A stretch of 64,000 bases of DNA. Source: Artemisia argyi. Taxonomy: Eukaryota > Streptophyta > Magnoliopsida > Asterales > Asteraceae. Below are positions 1-11,916 of the stretch, piece after piece; positions within the stretch are counted from its first letter, which is position 1; every line of letters begins with the position of its first letter. The notes under the pieces were generated by a model, which was given only the letters and a program-made list of their open reading frames with translations, searched no databases and was not told where the DNA came from. The position numbers and the translations under genes are program-made. Location of the stretch: contig CM060696.1 of the NCBI GenBank assembly GCA_030686995.1, positions 12,437,987 to 12,501,986 on the forward strand. The letters are read 5' to 3'.

Positions 1-2568
1 AACTTACCTAGCCTAAGATATGATCAACACTTTTGCGATGCTTGTAAAATTGGAAAACAAGCACATGCTAGTCACAAAGCCAAAAATATGTTATCCACAA
101 CTAGATGCTTAGAACTACTTCATATGGACCTTTTTGGTCCATCCACTGTGCGGAGCTACGGTGGCAATCGTTACACCTTAGTTATAGTAGATGATTATTC
201 ACGATACACGTGGACTAGGTTCTTGAGTGATAAAACCGAAGCCTTTGAAAAATTTGAGATATTTAGTAAAATGATACAAAATAAGTTAGGATGTTCTATA
301 GTCTCAATTAGGATGGACCATGGTAGGGAATTTGATAACGAAGTACAATTCAGAAAATTTTGTGATAAGAATGGAATATCTCACAACTTTTCCGCTCCAC
401 GTACTCCGCAATCAAATGGGGTAGTAGAAAGGAAAAATAGGTCTTTACAAGAAATGAGTAGAACGATGTTAAATGAACAATCTATCCCACAAAAATTTTG
501 GTGTCATGCCGTAGATACATCAACATATATACTTAATAGGGTTTCCATTAGACGAATCTTAGGAAAAACTCCATATGAATTATTAAGAGGTAGAAAATCT
601 AATATTGGCTACTTTAGAGTATTCGGAAGTAAATGCTTCATTCTTAATACAAAAGACTATCTCACTAAGTTCGACCCTAAGGCTTATAAAGGAATTTTTC
701 TAGGATATTCTCAAAATAGTAAGGCATATATAATTCTTAATAAACATACCATGAAATTAGAAGAATCCCTAAATGTAACCTTTGATGAAACTCCTCCACT
801 ACCTAAAACATTACCCTTAGAAGATGACAATGTCATAGAAGAAGAAGCTATTGAGGTTAGTAAAACTAGACCCTTAGGTAATGATCTTGAAGTAGAAACT
901 TTAGAAGAAAATGAAGTTGTAAATGTTAAAGAATCTAAGTCACATCCATTAGATAATATAATAGGTCATCTAAATCAAAGAACACTTAGATCACAAGCTC
1001 AAGATAAAAATAACTTCTTTTGTTTTGTGTCAACAATAGAACCTAAGAATATAAATGAAGCCTTAAAAGATGAAAGTTGGATTATGGCTATTCAAGAAGA
1101 ATTAAATCAATTTAAAACAAATGATGTTTGGGAACTAGTCCCAAATCCTAGGAATACGGCCATAATAGGAACTAAATGGAAATTTAGGAATAAATTAGAT
1201 GAAAATGGAATAGTAACTAGGAATAAAGCTAGGTTAGTCGCCCAAGGTTATAATCAACAAGAGGGAATTGATTATGATGAAACCTATGCTCCTGTAGCTA
1301 GATTAGAATCCATTTGAATCCTTTTAGCTTATGCCTGCGCCCTAGACTTTAGGTTATACCAAATGGATGTGAAGAGTGCATTCCTCAACAGTTTTATCAA
1401 TGAGGAGGTTTATGTGGCACAACCTCCGGGATTCATTGACTTCGCAAAACCTGATTATGTTTACAAACTAAAGAAAGTGTTATATGGTCTTAAGCAAGCT
1501 CCAAAGGCTTGGTATGATAGACTTAAAGCTTTCCTAGTTGAGCATAGTTACTCCATGGGAATGGTAGATAACAGTCTCTTCACAAAAAGAAGTGACCCAA
1601 ATATCATCATTGTTCAAATATATGTCGATGACATTGTATTTGGATCAACTTGTCAGGATATGTGTGATGAGTTTGCCAAAATCATGCATGATGAGTTTGA
1701 GATGAGTATGATGGGAGAACTAAACTTCTTCCTAGGATTACAAATAAAACAACTAAAAGATGGAATATTTTTTAACCAATCAAAATACATTAAAGAAATG
1801 CTTAAGAAATTTGGCTTAGAAGACTCAAAACCCCTTACGACACCTATGTCTACGAAAGTGATACTCACAAGAGATGAAGAAGGTGAGTCCGTAGATAATA
1901 CAAAGTATAGAGGAATGATAGGTAGTTTACTATACTTAACGGCAAGTAGACCCGATATCATGTTTAGTGTTTGCCTTTGTGCCCACTTTCAAGAGGATCC
2001 CAAAACCTTTCACCTAGAAGCGGTTAAGCATATCTTCCAATACATTAAAGGCACTATACACTTAGGATTATGGTATCCTAAGGGATCCAGCATAGAAACC
2101 ATTGTCTATGCGGATTCGGATCATGCAGGAGACTACGTGGATCGAAAAAGCACTAGTGGTATTTGCACGTTTATCGGATGTTGCCTAACGTCTTGGTTTT
2201 CTAAGAAGCAAACCGCTCTTGCTATTTCGACCACCGAAGCTGAATATGTAAGCGCTGGAAAAGCATGTCAACAAGCACTATGGATGAAACAAGCTCTCGT
2301 AGACTATGTCATTAGGTTAGAAAATATTCCTATAATGTGTGATAATAAAGGAGCAATAGATTTAAGTAAGAATTCCGTTCAACACTCTAGGACTAAACAT
2401 ATAGAAATACGTCATCATTTTCTTAGGGATAACGTACAAAAGGGTAACATAACAATAGAAAAAGTAGCCTCAGAAGATAACATTGCGGATATATTTACTA
2501 AGCCCCTTAAGCGTGAATTATTTAACCACTTGCGTTTAGGATTAGGAATAATGGAACAAATAGATTAA
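1..2568 (+). pseudogene. pol: Sirevirus pol: integrase, reverse transcriptase, RNase H with one nonsense codon
   Basis: One frame is open from base 1 to 2568 apart from a TGA at 1315-1317. In order: the end of the GAG-pre-integrase zinc motif ([11 protein letters not shown], about 37-69); the integrase core, with the acidic residues visible in HMDLFGP, MDHGREF and NGVVERKN; a hydrophilic linker; reverse transcriptase with MDVKSAFLN (1363) and the active-site block YVDDIVFGS (about 1621); and RNase H with DSDHAGD, STTEAEY and a final TKHIEIRHHFLRDN block. The product would make and integrate the element cDNA. The stop lies in a conserved stretch just before the RT core and fits a CGA-to-TGA change, so the copy is inactive as full-length pol. 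Apart from that stop I see no frameshift. Confidence 0.93.
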
Positions 2569-3376
<808 letters not shown>

Positions 3377-3453
3377 GGGCGGCCCCCATAATTATAACGG
3401 GCGGCCCCCTTAAAATTAAAGGGGCTGACCATTAATTAAGGGGGCCGGCCCCC
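3377..3453. promoter_or_regulatory. GC-rich palindrome cluster upstream of tail ORF (module A)
   Basis: Two copies of GGGCGGCCCCC followed by complementary AAGGGGGCCGGCCCCC-type arms in otherwise AT-rich DNA. The arms pair around TTAA cores. The same block occurs in the LTR of element A (5199), the LTR of element B (51352) and before both tail ORFs of element B (61256, 63154). Here it lies about 145 bp upstream of a TATA box (3598-3605), so I infer a promoter element. Confidence 0.6.
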
Positions 3454-3597
3454 TGATGGTCGTGGTTCCTTGTTTGCTTTCTGCTTTTTTAGCCCATTTC
3501 ACCCTATTTTGATTCCCCACTTCCCTAAATTCATAAACATTCTTTGTCTATCAAATCCACCACATATTATCCTTCCATAAACACCAAATTATCACAC

Positions 3598-3605
3598 TAT
3601 AAATA
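3598..3605 (+). promoter_or_regulatory. TATA box of the tail ORF, element A
   Basis: TATAAATA, identical to the TATA box in the LTR of this element (5279-5286), 35 bp before the ATG at 3640. Together with module A this looks like a copy of the LTR promoter placed inside the element. Confidence 0.5.
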
Positions 3606-3639
3606 TCCTCATTCATCATTTATCATTACTCAATCCATC

Positions 3640-4407
3640 ATGTCTTCCCCCAATCACCCAAGAACCAAACCTACTAGAGGTGCAAGAATCACCATCAAAC
3701 CCGTGTGGAGAAGAAAACTTGATACATGTCAAAAACTCTCATCCATTAATGATGTTGTCTCCAACCAACCAAAAACTAAACATCCACTTCACCCAAATGA
3801 AACCTTCACTTTACCTCCACATGACAACCTCACTATCTCACTCACCAACAATACTCCACATCCATCTCACTCAACTCTTCCAAAATGATCCATTTGAGGA
3901 ACATACTCAATCCCAAAACCACATCCATCCCTCTCATCAAGACATGAATCCCATGCTACATGCCCCAACCTCAATCCCAAAAATAACCCAACTCCTCCAT
4001 CATCACCTTCCTCCAAACATAAAAAGTTCGTTGAGGAGCTCAAAGAAGGCCATGAGCTAAGTGCTTTCCTTGCCCTACACCTTGCTCAACGCAATTTGGT
4101 TCAACAACCTTCTACCACTCCATCCTCACCATCCAACAACATTATCCCACTTGAGAATCATGTTAACAATTGTCCTTGTTGTATTTTTCTCCAAAAACAA
4201 ACCATTGCTCTCGATGAGCACTTCACTTGGATTGAGTATCTCCTCACAAGGACTTCTCCACCACCATATCAAACACAACAATCCAACTCTTCCGCTCCAA
4301 GCTCACCACCACTCCAAACTCTCCAAACAAAATTTCCACCAATGTCTACCTCCATTAAATCCATGCTCCATGATTTACATCTCCAAGCAAGTCCTAAAGA
4401 CCTCTAG
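3640..4407 (+). pseudogene. Sirevirus tail ORF (Pro/Ser-rich, CxCC motif), frame disrupted
   Basis: Starts ATG at 3640 (MSSPNHPRTKPTR...) and ends TAG at 4407 in the same frame. Two stops at 3886 and 3895 interrupt that frame, while another frame is open across 3680-4060, so at least two small indels are needed to explain it. The C-terminal part carries a conserved patch (LENHVNNCPCCIF, then DEHFTWIEYLL) that matches the ORF starting at 63448 in element B (LEAHGDTCLCCIH, RDEIHYMFSHMENLL). N-terminus and tail are low-complexity Pro/Ser/Thr/His. No known enzyme domain is recognised. Sireviruses are known to carry an extra env-like or unknown ORF here; the function is not known to me. Confidence 0.65.
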
Positions 4408-4644
4408 ATGGCAACTTAGTATTATCTATTGTAGTTTACTAAGAAAAGCATATATGTATGCTTATGTAACAATGATTATGTTTTCCAGCATAATCTATTT
4501 TTATGAATAATTAATGCTTGTTGAGATTTATTGTTTGCCTTTTACATGTTCTCTTGTTATATGTTTAGTTTATTGCATTATATATTGTATGTTCTAAATA
4601 TTTTTGCAAGCATTCGATCTCTCTATTTGTCAATTAACCTTAAA
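4408..4644. other. 3' non-coding part of element A
   Basis: AT-rich sequence between the tail ORF and the first polypurine tract. Its end (AAATATTTTTGCAAG) matches 50750-50765 of element B. Nothing else seen. Confidence 0.5.
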
Positions 4645-4808
4645 ACGAGGGGGAGCACACATCAAGGGGGAGCTCATCCGACTTCGGGACAACCTTTTTG
4701 ATGTTCACAAAAAGGGGGAGAAGTGATATAAACTCACTAAATACTTGCATATATAATAATTTTTGATTTAATGAGTTTAGATTTTGTAATCATCAAAAAG
4801 GGGGAGAT
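4645..4808 (+). promoter_or_regulatory. Four-fold polypurine tract region, element A
   Basis: GGGGGAG occurs at about 4649, 4666, 4714 and 4800, the last directly before the LTR start (AAAAAGGGGGAGAT then TGTT at 4809). The final tract should prime plus-strand DNA synthesis. Multiplied PPTs are a known hallmark of Sireviruses. The same set, same order, is at 50799-50962 in element B. Confidence 0.85.
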
Positions 4809-5198
4809 TGTTCATATAAATAATGCGTAAAAACGTTATTAATATTTATTGATATCCCTATGTTTTGAAGAACACAAAATGTGAAATCATTAAACGTAAA
4901 ATCATTATGTAAATAAGTATTTAGTGACAAAATATCATTATATCCAACTGATTCACTTAAGGTATGAATAAACAAGTGCCTAATACATTTTATGATCAAA
5001 GGAAGATTTATTTACTAATTACAAATTATATAAAATAGTATAAACATTTTATGTATTTAAGAAAAACATTTTTGGTAATTAAAGGAAAATGTTTATTTCA
5101 TAATAATTATATGGATTCAAATTTTTAACCAAATTCAGTTAAATTTTCACCAAATAAACTTTCCTCAGAAAAAGACAAAGAATCTGGCCGTTTCATAT

Positions 5199-5286
5199 GG
5201 GCGGCCCCCTTAATTATAAGGGGCGGCCCCCTCAATTTTAAGGGGGCCGGCCACGCTCCTCTGTCAGAATTCTTTGCCTATAAATA
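5199..5286 (+). promoter_or_regulatory. LTR promoter of element A: GC palindromes plus TATA
   Basis: GGGCGGCCCCCTTAATTATA, then GGGGCGGCCCCCTCAA and AAGGGGGCCGGCC, able to fold into a cruciform or hairpin, followed 27 bp later by TATAAATA. The same architecture is at 51352-51479. Confidence 0.6.
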
Positions 5287-5318
5287 CTGGCTCAAATCTG
5301 AATTTTTTCCTCACCTTT

Positions 5319-5323
5319 TGCAC
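5319..5323. other. Target site duplication TGCAC, left copy
   Basis: TGCAC lies directly before the Gypsy LTR (5324) and again directly after its other LTR (13326-13330). The uninterrupted site is seen in the LTR of element B (CTTTTGCACGAAA near 51500). Confidence 0.95.
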
Positions 5324-6732
5324 TGATGCGTGGGAATCGCACCTTGCTTTACCTCTCGAGGGATCTCGAGAAGCTTACAACCCCCACCAGGCAGTGTACC
5401 TGATCATTGTAGTATAGTATAGTGACAAGTACCGGGGGATTGATCGTTCAGCTTAGGAATAGTGTCGCTAGGATTAGAAAACCTAATTAATAGTTCTAAA
5501 GGTGAGAGATGATTATTTTTGTATTTTTTTATATTTTTATAAAAGCAAGTAAAATCTCGGGTTTTGGAAGAGTGGGCGGAATTAGTTGCTATTCAACTAA
5601 CCCAAAACTAAGATGCAATCAAAATAAAATAATAAAAATGAAAATAAACTAATTATACTAAGGTTGTGAGCAGTAATTGGAGAAATTGTGTTTACTTAGA
5701 CTTCACTACTCCCTAGATATCTTTTACACGTTAATTACTTGTTACACTTGTATGGATGACGGATTGTATTCCTTAATACCATTCGTGGGGTGGCATACAT
5801 AACTCCCCAACTCTATGAGCTCTTATCTCCTCCTACACCATGACCCAGCACAACTATAGGGATTGTAAACCGTGGCTCATGCATTAAATACAACCAATAA
5901 AGACCTAGTACGCCTCGGTTCATGTTTCTTAAGACGTTCAAGCATGTTACCATTTGGAGATCTGCCAGTTTTCTTAAGCCTAACATATAATATCATTCAC
6001 CCAAAACAAGAATAGACAAGTAATCAACACATAATCAACATCTAGGTTTCATTAGATCTAAGCAAACATAAAAGAGATCTAGCCTAGCATAGTAGAATTG
6101 AGACAAGAACAAGATATAAACAACCAACACATAGACATATTGATTGAATTGAAAGTACACTTATCTCAATTACAATGCAAGGTCTCAAGGGTTTGGAACC
6201 CTTGAAAAACCTGTAAAAGAGGCACCAAAATCGTCTTTAGGGTTTCACCAAAACTTCTCTCTTTTTAATGAAAAAACTAGAAAACTATATATAGGAAAAG
6301 TAGGCTGACGGCGTCAAGAGTTACAGGTGACGCCGTCACCTCGCCGCCATATACTTCCTTGGACGGCCTTGATCCACTTATGACGGCCTATTTGACGCCG
6401 TCACTGACCACGGTATTTAATTCTTGCCACTTTGACGCCGTCATGATGTCTTCTGACGCCGTCACCACCTACGGTGTTTAATTCCTCATGTCTGACGCCG
6501 TCAAGATGGAAGTCTTGACGCCGTCACCTTGTATCTTCAGCATGGAAATTTGGTACTTAGCCGTTTTCTTCACTTTTATGCTCCAAAAACGTCCAAAATG
6601 GCTTCTTTTCCAGAATTCACTCTCCAAACACCTAAAATCACAAAAGGAACAATTTAGGGCAATATTTGATCAAATAAATTCGGATTCGGGCTTAAATGAC
6701 CCCCTAAAAACAGATCATTTTTCGCCTCATCA
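5324..6732 (-). repeat. Gypsy element 1, left LTR (3' LTR in its own orientation)
   Basis: 1,409 bp, TGATGCGTGGGAATCG to GCCTCATCA. On the minus strand it has the TGACG palindrome array (6306-6526) followed by a TATA box (6285-6294). It is about 99% identical to 11917-13325. Confidence 0.95.
6285..6526 (-). promoter_or_regulatory. Seven TGACG palindromes upstream of a TATA box
   Basis: TGACGCCGTCA or its complement TGACGGCGTCA begins at 6306, 6328, 6393, 6433, 6454, 6493 and 6516. Each holds two inverted TGACG half sites, the core bound by TGA-class bZIP factors (as-1 type). CTATATATAG (6285-6294) lies 11 bp from the first copy on its downstream side for minus-strand transcription. I infer the U3 promoter and enhancer of the element. 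The same array is in the other LTR. Confidence 0.65.
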
Positions 6733-7324
6733 TATACCCTTACACTTGAGATTTGCTTGTCCTCAAGCAAATGCGCTTTTATTCTAATCGAAAGACAAGT
6801 TAGGGGTCATTTAACACTAATATAAAAGTAATTATAACAAATAATCGTTCCACTAAAGACCAATAGACAAGCACGGAGGTCATACACAAGCACCTCACAA
6901 ATAGTGTTTAGATACTCACATCTCTCGGGTGTAATAAAATAATATAACATTATGGAAATGGAAGATATCTCTCACTACCTGTCATAGCAAAATAGATTAC
7001 CATAGGCTTGGGAAAGGATCAAACCTCCACCACATGGCGTAAGCACCTAGGATAAACTATCAAAGAGGTCTTTTAAAGGGTTATAACGTTAGGTGTAGGG
7101 ATATGAATTACACGGTTTTGTTGGATAAAGGAAATTTTACTGGTGGCGAGTTAACAATCTTGGTCAATTACATGTACAAGATGGCGTTGCTAAGCCAAGA
7201 CTAGACTCGACTTAAGCTATCAAATGAAAAATAACCAAAAACATAAAATGAACATAGAATCAAAACGGGATGGTAGTCCGTATGTTTTTTTTTTTTTTTT
7301 TCTTTTTTTCTTTTTCTCTTTCTC

Positions 7325-7358
<34 letters not shown>

Positions 7359-9211
7359 GCATACACTCTTACCCTACCATCCAAAATAATACATCATAGG
7401 GGTTTGAGCAATCCCCTTACACTTGAATCTTTACATACTTTACAATTAACTAATCTAATGACTCGAATTATGAAAATCAAAACACTTGGAGCACTTTTAA
7501 GATTAACGCACATATGGGGGTGATAAGTGATGTTCTTCCCCATTACTCTATAAAATAAGTACTTACCCATGAGTCCCAATAATCCCAAAACAATATGTAC
7601 AAAGATATGACTCGACTTAGCAACCATGTAATCAATTAGAAGGTTAACTTAGGGTTTAACAAATAACAATAATGCACTAAAAATGAGCGCATACACGGAA
7701 GGCTAAGGCGATTTGGTTGTACATTTAAGTGGGGTGTAACAAATTCTTCCTTTAAGTAAAATGCTTAAAGTTAGAAACAAAAAGATAGGCTCGGAGGGGT
7801 GTACTAGGGGTTTCGTGTACTAAAAATGAGTACAACGCAAAGGGTGTGGGAAAAATTAGTTGACTTAACTAGCCAAGTAATATGACTTAAATGGTCAAGT
7901 AATTGTAATACGGGTTTAACACAAGGGTGATCCTAATGCCTCTTATCATGTAGTAAATCCTACCACACGAATGTAGTCTCACTAGCGGTCTCGGGATGCA
8001 TCACTAACGCAAGTTCTAGAATCTAAATGCTACCGGTACACTCATAAGCACCAATAATGAATGCTTTTCCTATCAAATCTAAAGGCGAACCTCACATTTT
8101 TGGGTGGAAAATTTTTCTGAATATACGGTTATGTGCTAGTCATACAATCTCCTATCCATGAGACGCTTGCTATGGCTAAAGTTTCACTCCTAAATGTTGT
8201 AAAAAATTTTAAATTTGGCGCTAAAATTACACTAACAAGTATTTCTCATAGTTTTATTACACATCTACTATCAAACAAAACAAACTCAAGCGAAAGTGCA
8301 TATGTAAGGTATCATCTTTTTACCCTCCCCTTACACTTAGGATGAACATTGTCCCCAATGTTCAAGTAAAGAATGTAAAAGTTAAGAAGTAAAGAGAATG
8401 AAATCAAATACTCCCCTGAATCGCTCGGTATGGATTAAAGGTTGGCCAGGTTAAATCTTCCTCCAAGAAAACGAACAGTCAAAGCTTCCCTTCCAGAATA
8501 TAAATCATCTTCTTGTCATAAATAACCTGTAAATCCTGACAACAATAGACACGGCAACCTCGCGTAAAATCGGAGGCATCCTATATAAGTTACTAAATCC
8601 TAGAAAACAAAGTAAGATATAATGCTTGTGGAATGAAGTTTGCAGATTTCCTGGAGATTATAAAACTTAATAATTCACAAAAACCATAAGACTCCGTTAG
8701 AAAAACAAAACTGGTAAAATTTCCAGATTTTTAACTCCTGACGCCGTCAAGAGCAATACTCTGACGCCGTCAGAATGAACCTGCAGAAATTCTTATGTTA
8801 AGTTTCCGGAAAATTTCTGGAAAAACCTTGTCCTACTTCCTGGAAAATCTTGCAAAACTTCATTATGACTCAATACAAGCATTTGACTCTAACAAATACG
8901 AATATACATGTTCATTAAATATTGTGGAGAATCATGATCGGTTTGTTTCTTAAAAACATATTTGGGGTTTTCCCTTACACTTATCTTTTGCAAAAATACC
9001 TTTAGGTTGAAGGTAAGACTAGGCCAAACAACATAATAAAGTATTTCCACATTTTAGTTGAGAAACATGATTAACCAACAATAAAAATAAAACATGCATA
9101 CGGAAGCAAATAACAATCAAACAAATAAAATCACACAAAACATGGGTTGCCTCCCAAGAAGCGCTTTTCTTTATTTACGAGTCTTGTAGCTAGACTCAAA
9201 GTCGTGGGTTA
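6733..9211 (-). other. Non-coding 3' internal region of Gypsy element 1
   Basis: 2.5 kb without an ORF of retroviral type. It sits where RT, RNase H and integrase would be in a full Athila/Tat element. It contains a long T tract (about 7286-7358) and two more TGACGCCGTCA palindromes near 8740 and 8761. The first 0.8 kb is repeated at 49513-50355, so the missing pol is a family trait and not a private deletion. Confidence 0.75.
7286..7358. repeat. T-rich tract (poly-A on the element strand)
   Basis: Two T runs joined by TCTTT repeats. The homologous tract is at 50065-50143. Confidence 0.9.
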
Positions 9212-10354
9212 CTACGTGATTCGGGTGAGTTCCTCGTTGAGGACATCTTTGGGATCAAACTTAGGTTTCAACTTTCTATCGGTTTCCTTAGTATGGTATG
9301 ATCTTTCAAACTTTTCTCCATCCGGATCATACAAGGTCATTCTAATATGCCATGACCCGTCACCTTCTTTAGGTGGCTTATCCCACCTCCATTTACACTT
9401 ATCTCCCTCTCTTTTCCATTTATTCCTTTCTATGTTGATGGGCATTACGCTTAATAACTCAATCATCTTTCTAAAGACTAAGGGGTCCTCAAAGGGGTCT
9501 AGCTCCTCATCTCTAGCTATGAGTTGTTCTACCGAATGTGTCTTTTCAACAAAGTCCTTCTCTAGATAGAATGGGCATTGAGGTCCTATAAAGTTCCTTT
9601 CTATCCAAGGTCCATATCTAGATGGTCTCCTATTCATCTCTACCCAATATGGCGTTGGTTCATCATTACAATCATAACTATGCTTCTTAACATCATATAC
9701 CGACCAAGTATCGCCTTCACCTACCGTTATATTTGATTCCTTGCAATCTATCATGGCACTAGCGGTTGCTAAGAATCCTCTTCCTACCAATAATGGGCAT
9801 GTAGTGTCACTAACCATGTCTAGGACGTGAAAATCCGCTAATATAGTTAATTTTCCTACGTGAACAACTACATCCTTAATCATTCCAACCGGGTGTGCAA
9901 TACTCCCATCCGCTAGACCTATCAATACCTCCGTTTCCTCTAACTTTCCTAGCTTAAGAGTGGTGAATAAGGATAAGGGAATCAAGTTGAGGCTTGACCC
10001 TAAATCAGCTAATGTGTCGAAAGCTTCGGATCTTCCTATCTTACAAGGCAAAACAAATATACCCGGGTCATCAAGCTTTTTAGGTAACTTATTTTGAACG
10101 AAGGCGGTTCCATTTTTGCCTAGCTTACACTTCTCATACTTTTCTAGGAGGGCACTATAGTAGGGAGCACGCGCTAAGACATCAATGACGGGGCGTTCTA
10201 GGTGAAGTTCTTTGAATTCATCGTCAAGGTCTTGCGTAAGAGGTGTTTCAACAATGCTTTTGACCGGTTCTATAGTGGGTGTTTTATTTGATTGGTCCTT
10301 TTGGGGAACTTGGTTTTGTTTGAAACACGTGCTCGTTGATTTGACCGAATAATA
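9212..10354 (-). pseudogene. Athila/Tat aspartic protease, in frame with gag beyond a stop codon
   Basis: The reading frame is the same as that of gag (11743-10355), separated by one TAA. After a linker comes the protease: FDTLADLGSSLNLIPLSLF contains the DLG catalytic triad of the ALADLGAS type used by this lineage. A flap and second half follow (VLDMVSDTTCPLLVGRGFLATASAMID). The downstream part (GEGDTWSVYD..., MNRRPSRYGPWIERN) is typical of the region before RT. The frame ends at 9212 and no RT follows. The protease would cleave Gag. Whether the gag-protease stop is suppressed or simply a mutation cannot be told here. Confidence 0.85.
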
Positions 10355-11743
10355 TTATGGACACGAAGCGGGTGACGAAACGGATGATATGGAATTAACG
10401 GTTAGTTTCGGATTCTTGATCGTGTCACTTGGGAGTGCTCCCATTTCTCGGTCATTGAGAACTTTCAACAATGTGTCAATTTTAGTGGTCATCTCGCTTT
10501 GCTTTTGTTTGAAATCGGCTTCAAACTTGGATATGCGAGCTTCTTGAGATGCCATGAACCTTGACATCAATCCTTCAAGATTGTTGGTACTACCATAGTT
10601 GTTAGAAGGATTGTTGTTGAAGGTACGGTTGGATGGTGGACCGTTTGATTGGTAACGATTAGGCGGATTGGAAGAATTGGGTTGATTTTGCTTCCACCTA
10701 AGGTTTGGGTGATTTTTCCATGAGGGGTTGTATGAATCACCGTATGGGTTTGGCTCGGGCTTGAAAGTGTACCACTTATCTCCCGCTTCGTCGGTACGCG
10801 TGGATGCGTAGTCCGCAAAAGCTGTTCCGGGGAGTTCCACACAATCACGAGTGTCATGGGGACCACTACATAATTCGCATGAAGAAGTGATTTTGTTCAC
10901 TTGGCTTGAATGTTTCGGAGCTTCGTAAGATTTCATGAGAAACTTGACTTGGTCCTCAAGTTCCATGATCCTACGGTCGGGAGTGCTTGAATTGTTCGAA
11001 GGCAAAGATATTGCCTTGACCGTTTTGTTCAAATCACGGGGATCATTCCAACTTTCATTGTCATAGAGAGCAAGATCTTCTATGAGTTCCCATGATTGTT
11101 CCGCACTAAGATCACGTAGCTTACCACCGGCCGATTGGTCAATGGTTCGCCTCGTGGAGATGTCGATATGGTCATAGAAGATTTGGACTTGGAGCCAAAG
11201 ATCTATGCCATGATGAGGGACTTTTTGGAGTAAGTCCTTGAAACGAGTCCATGCTTCATAAAGAGATTCATTTTGACGTTGTTGGAACATCAAGATGTCA
11301 TTCCTAAGCTTAGTAGTTCTCCCCGGTGGGAAAAATTGAGCAAGGAAACGAGTGGTGAGATCATCCCATGTGGTGATGGATCCCGAGGGTAAACGCTCAA
11401 GCCATTGACTAGCTTGATCCCGTAGAGAGAATTGGAATAGGCGTAAACGGGTAGTCTCTCTAGTTTCAACACCTAGGTCTATGGAATCTACGATTTTGAG
11501 GAAGTCCTTAAGATGTTGGTTTGGATCTTCAGAACGAAGTCCATGGAATGCACATCCGCTTTGCACCAACCGGATGGTGTCGGATCGCAAGGGGGTCACA
11601 TTGTCTCCGGTGAGCTCAATGGTGTTTCGGTAGCCTTGGTGGCTAGGTCGGGAATACTCTCCTAAGGTTCGGGGCCTAAGGGGTTCCAATGGTGGGTTTT
11701 GTTGTGGTGGGATGAAGGGTTCAAAGATGTTACCACCTTCCAT
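10355..11743 (-). CDS. gag: Athila/Tat-type Gag (capsid, nucleocapsid)
   Basis: 462 codons from ATG at 11743. The N-terminus PRTLGEYSRPSHQGYRNTIEL leads to the capsid (retrotransposon gag domain) with LRLFQFSLRDQASQWLERLPSGSI and FLAQFFPPGRTTKLRNDI, about residues 50-210. Then comes a zinc-knuckle-like CELCSGPHDTRDC (about residue 290), an Asn/Pro-rich stretch and a short coiled coil near 385-430. Gag packages the element RNA into particles. The ORF is intact to a TAA, after which the same frame continues into protease. From memory, near-identical proteins are annotated in Asteraceae genomes under an unrelated name. Confidence 0.92.
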   Translation of the reverse strand: MEGGNIFEPFIPPQQNPPLEPLRPRTLGEYSRPSHQGYRNTIELTGDNVTPLRSDTIRLVQSGCAFHGLRSEDPNQHLKDFLKIVDSIDLGVETRETTRLRLFQFSLRDQASQWLERLPSGSITTWDDLTTRFLAQFFPPGRTTKLRNDILMFQQRQNESLYEAWTRFKDLLQKVPHHGIDLWLQVQIFYDHIDISTRRTIDQSAGGKLRDLSAEQSWELIEDLALYDNESWNDPRDLNKTVKAISLPSNNSSTPDRRIMELEDQVKFLMKSYEAPKHSSQVNKITSSCELCSGPHDTRDCVELPGTAFADYASTRTDEAGDKWYTFKPEPNPYGDSYNPSWKNHPNLRWKQNQPNSSNPPNRYQSNGPPSNRTFNNNPSNNYGSTNNLEGLMSRFMASQEARISKFEADFKQKQSEMTTKIDTLLKVLNDREMGALPSDTIKNPKLTVNSISSVSSPASCP

Positions 11744-11891
11744 GATGTCGGATGGTAAAGAGTTACGAACAAAGGCACGAAGAAATAAGATAGACTAAAG
11801 AAGACCTAAAAAATAAAAATAAAAATCTTACTAGAAAGGAATCTAGCAAGTAGACCTAATAAAAAGAAATCCTAACCTAGACAATAACTAT
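11744..11891 (-). other. 5' leader of Gypsy element 1
   Basis: AT-rich leader between primer site and gag ATG on the minus strand. No ORF; nothing else seen. Confidence 0.6.
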
Positions 11892-11910
11892 TCCCCGGGC
11901 TGCGGCGCCA
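11892..11910 (-). promoter_or_regulatory. Primer binding site, tRNA-Asp type
   Basis: On the minus strand TGGCGCCGCAGCCCGGGGA follows the LTR end after a few bases. The start TGGCGCCG and the GGGG end match the tRNA-Asp type primer site used by Athila/Tat elements (TGGCGCCGTTGCCGGGG), with mismatches in the middle. It fixes the orientation of the element. Confidence 0.8.
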
Positions 11911-11916
11911 AAAACT

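Larger units (their letters stand above)
4809..5323 (+). mobile_element. 3' LTR of element A, left piece
   Basis: Starts TGTTCATATAAATAATG. Carries a GC-rich palindrome block (5199-5252) and TATAAATA (5279-5286), hence U3 and promoter. It is broken by a Gypsy insertion at TGCAC (5319-5323). The left end aligns with the LTR of element B (50963) but the two differ at many sites, so A and B are different family members. Confidence 0.88.

Noticed and set aside
6306..6526. Regularly repeated 11-mers considered as a CRISPR-like array
   Set aside because: Units are short palindromes with uneven spacing in a plant LTR; there is no spacer-repeat structure.
6488..6787. ORF starting MSDAVK, repeated at 13081-13410
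   Set aside because: It reads through the TGACG palindrome array of the LTR on the wrong strand and into different flanking DNA at the two sites.
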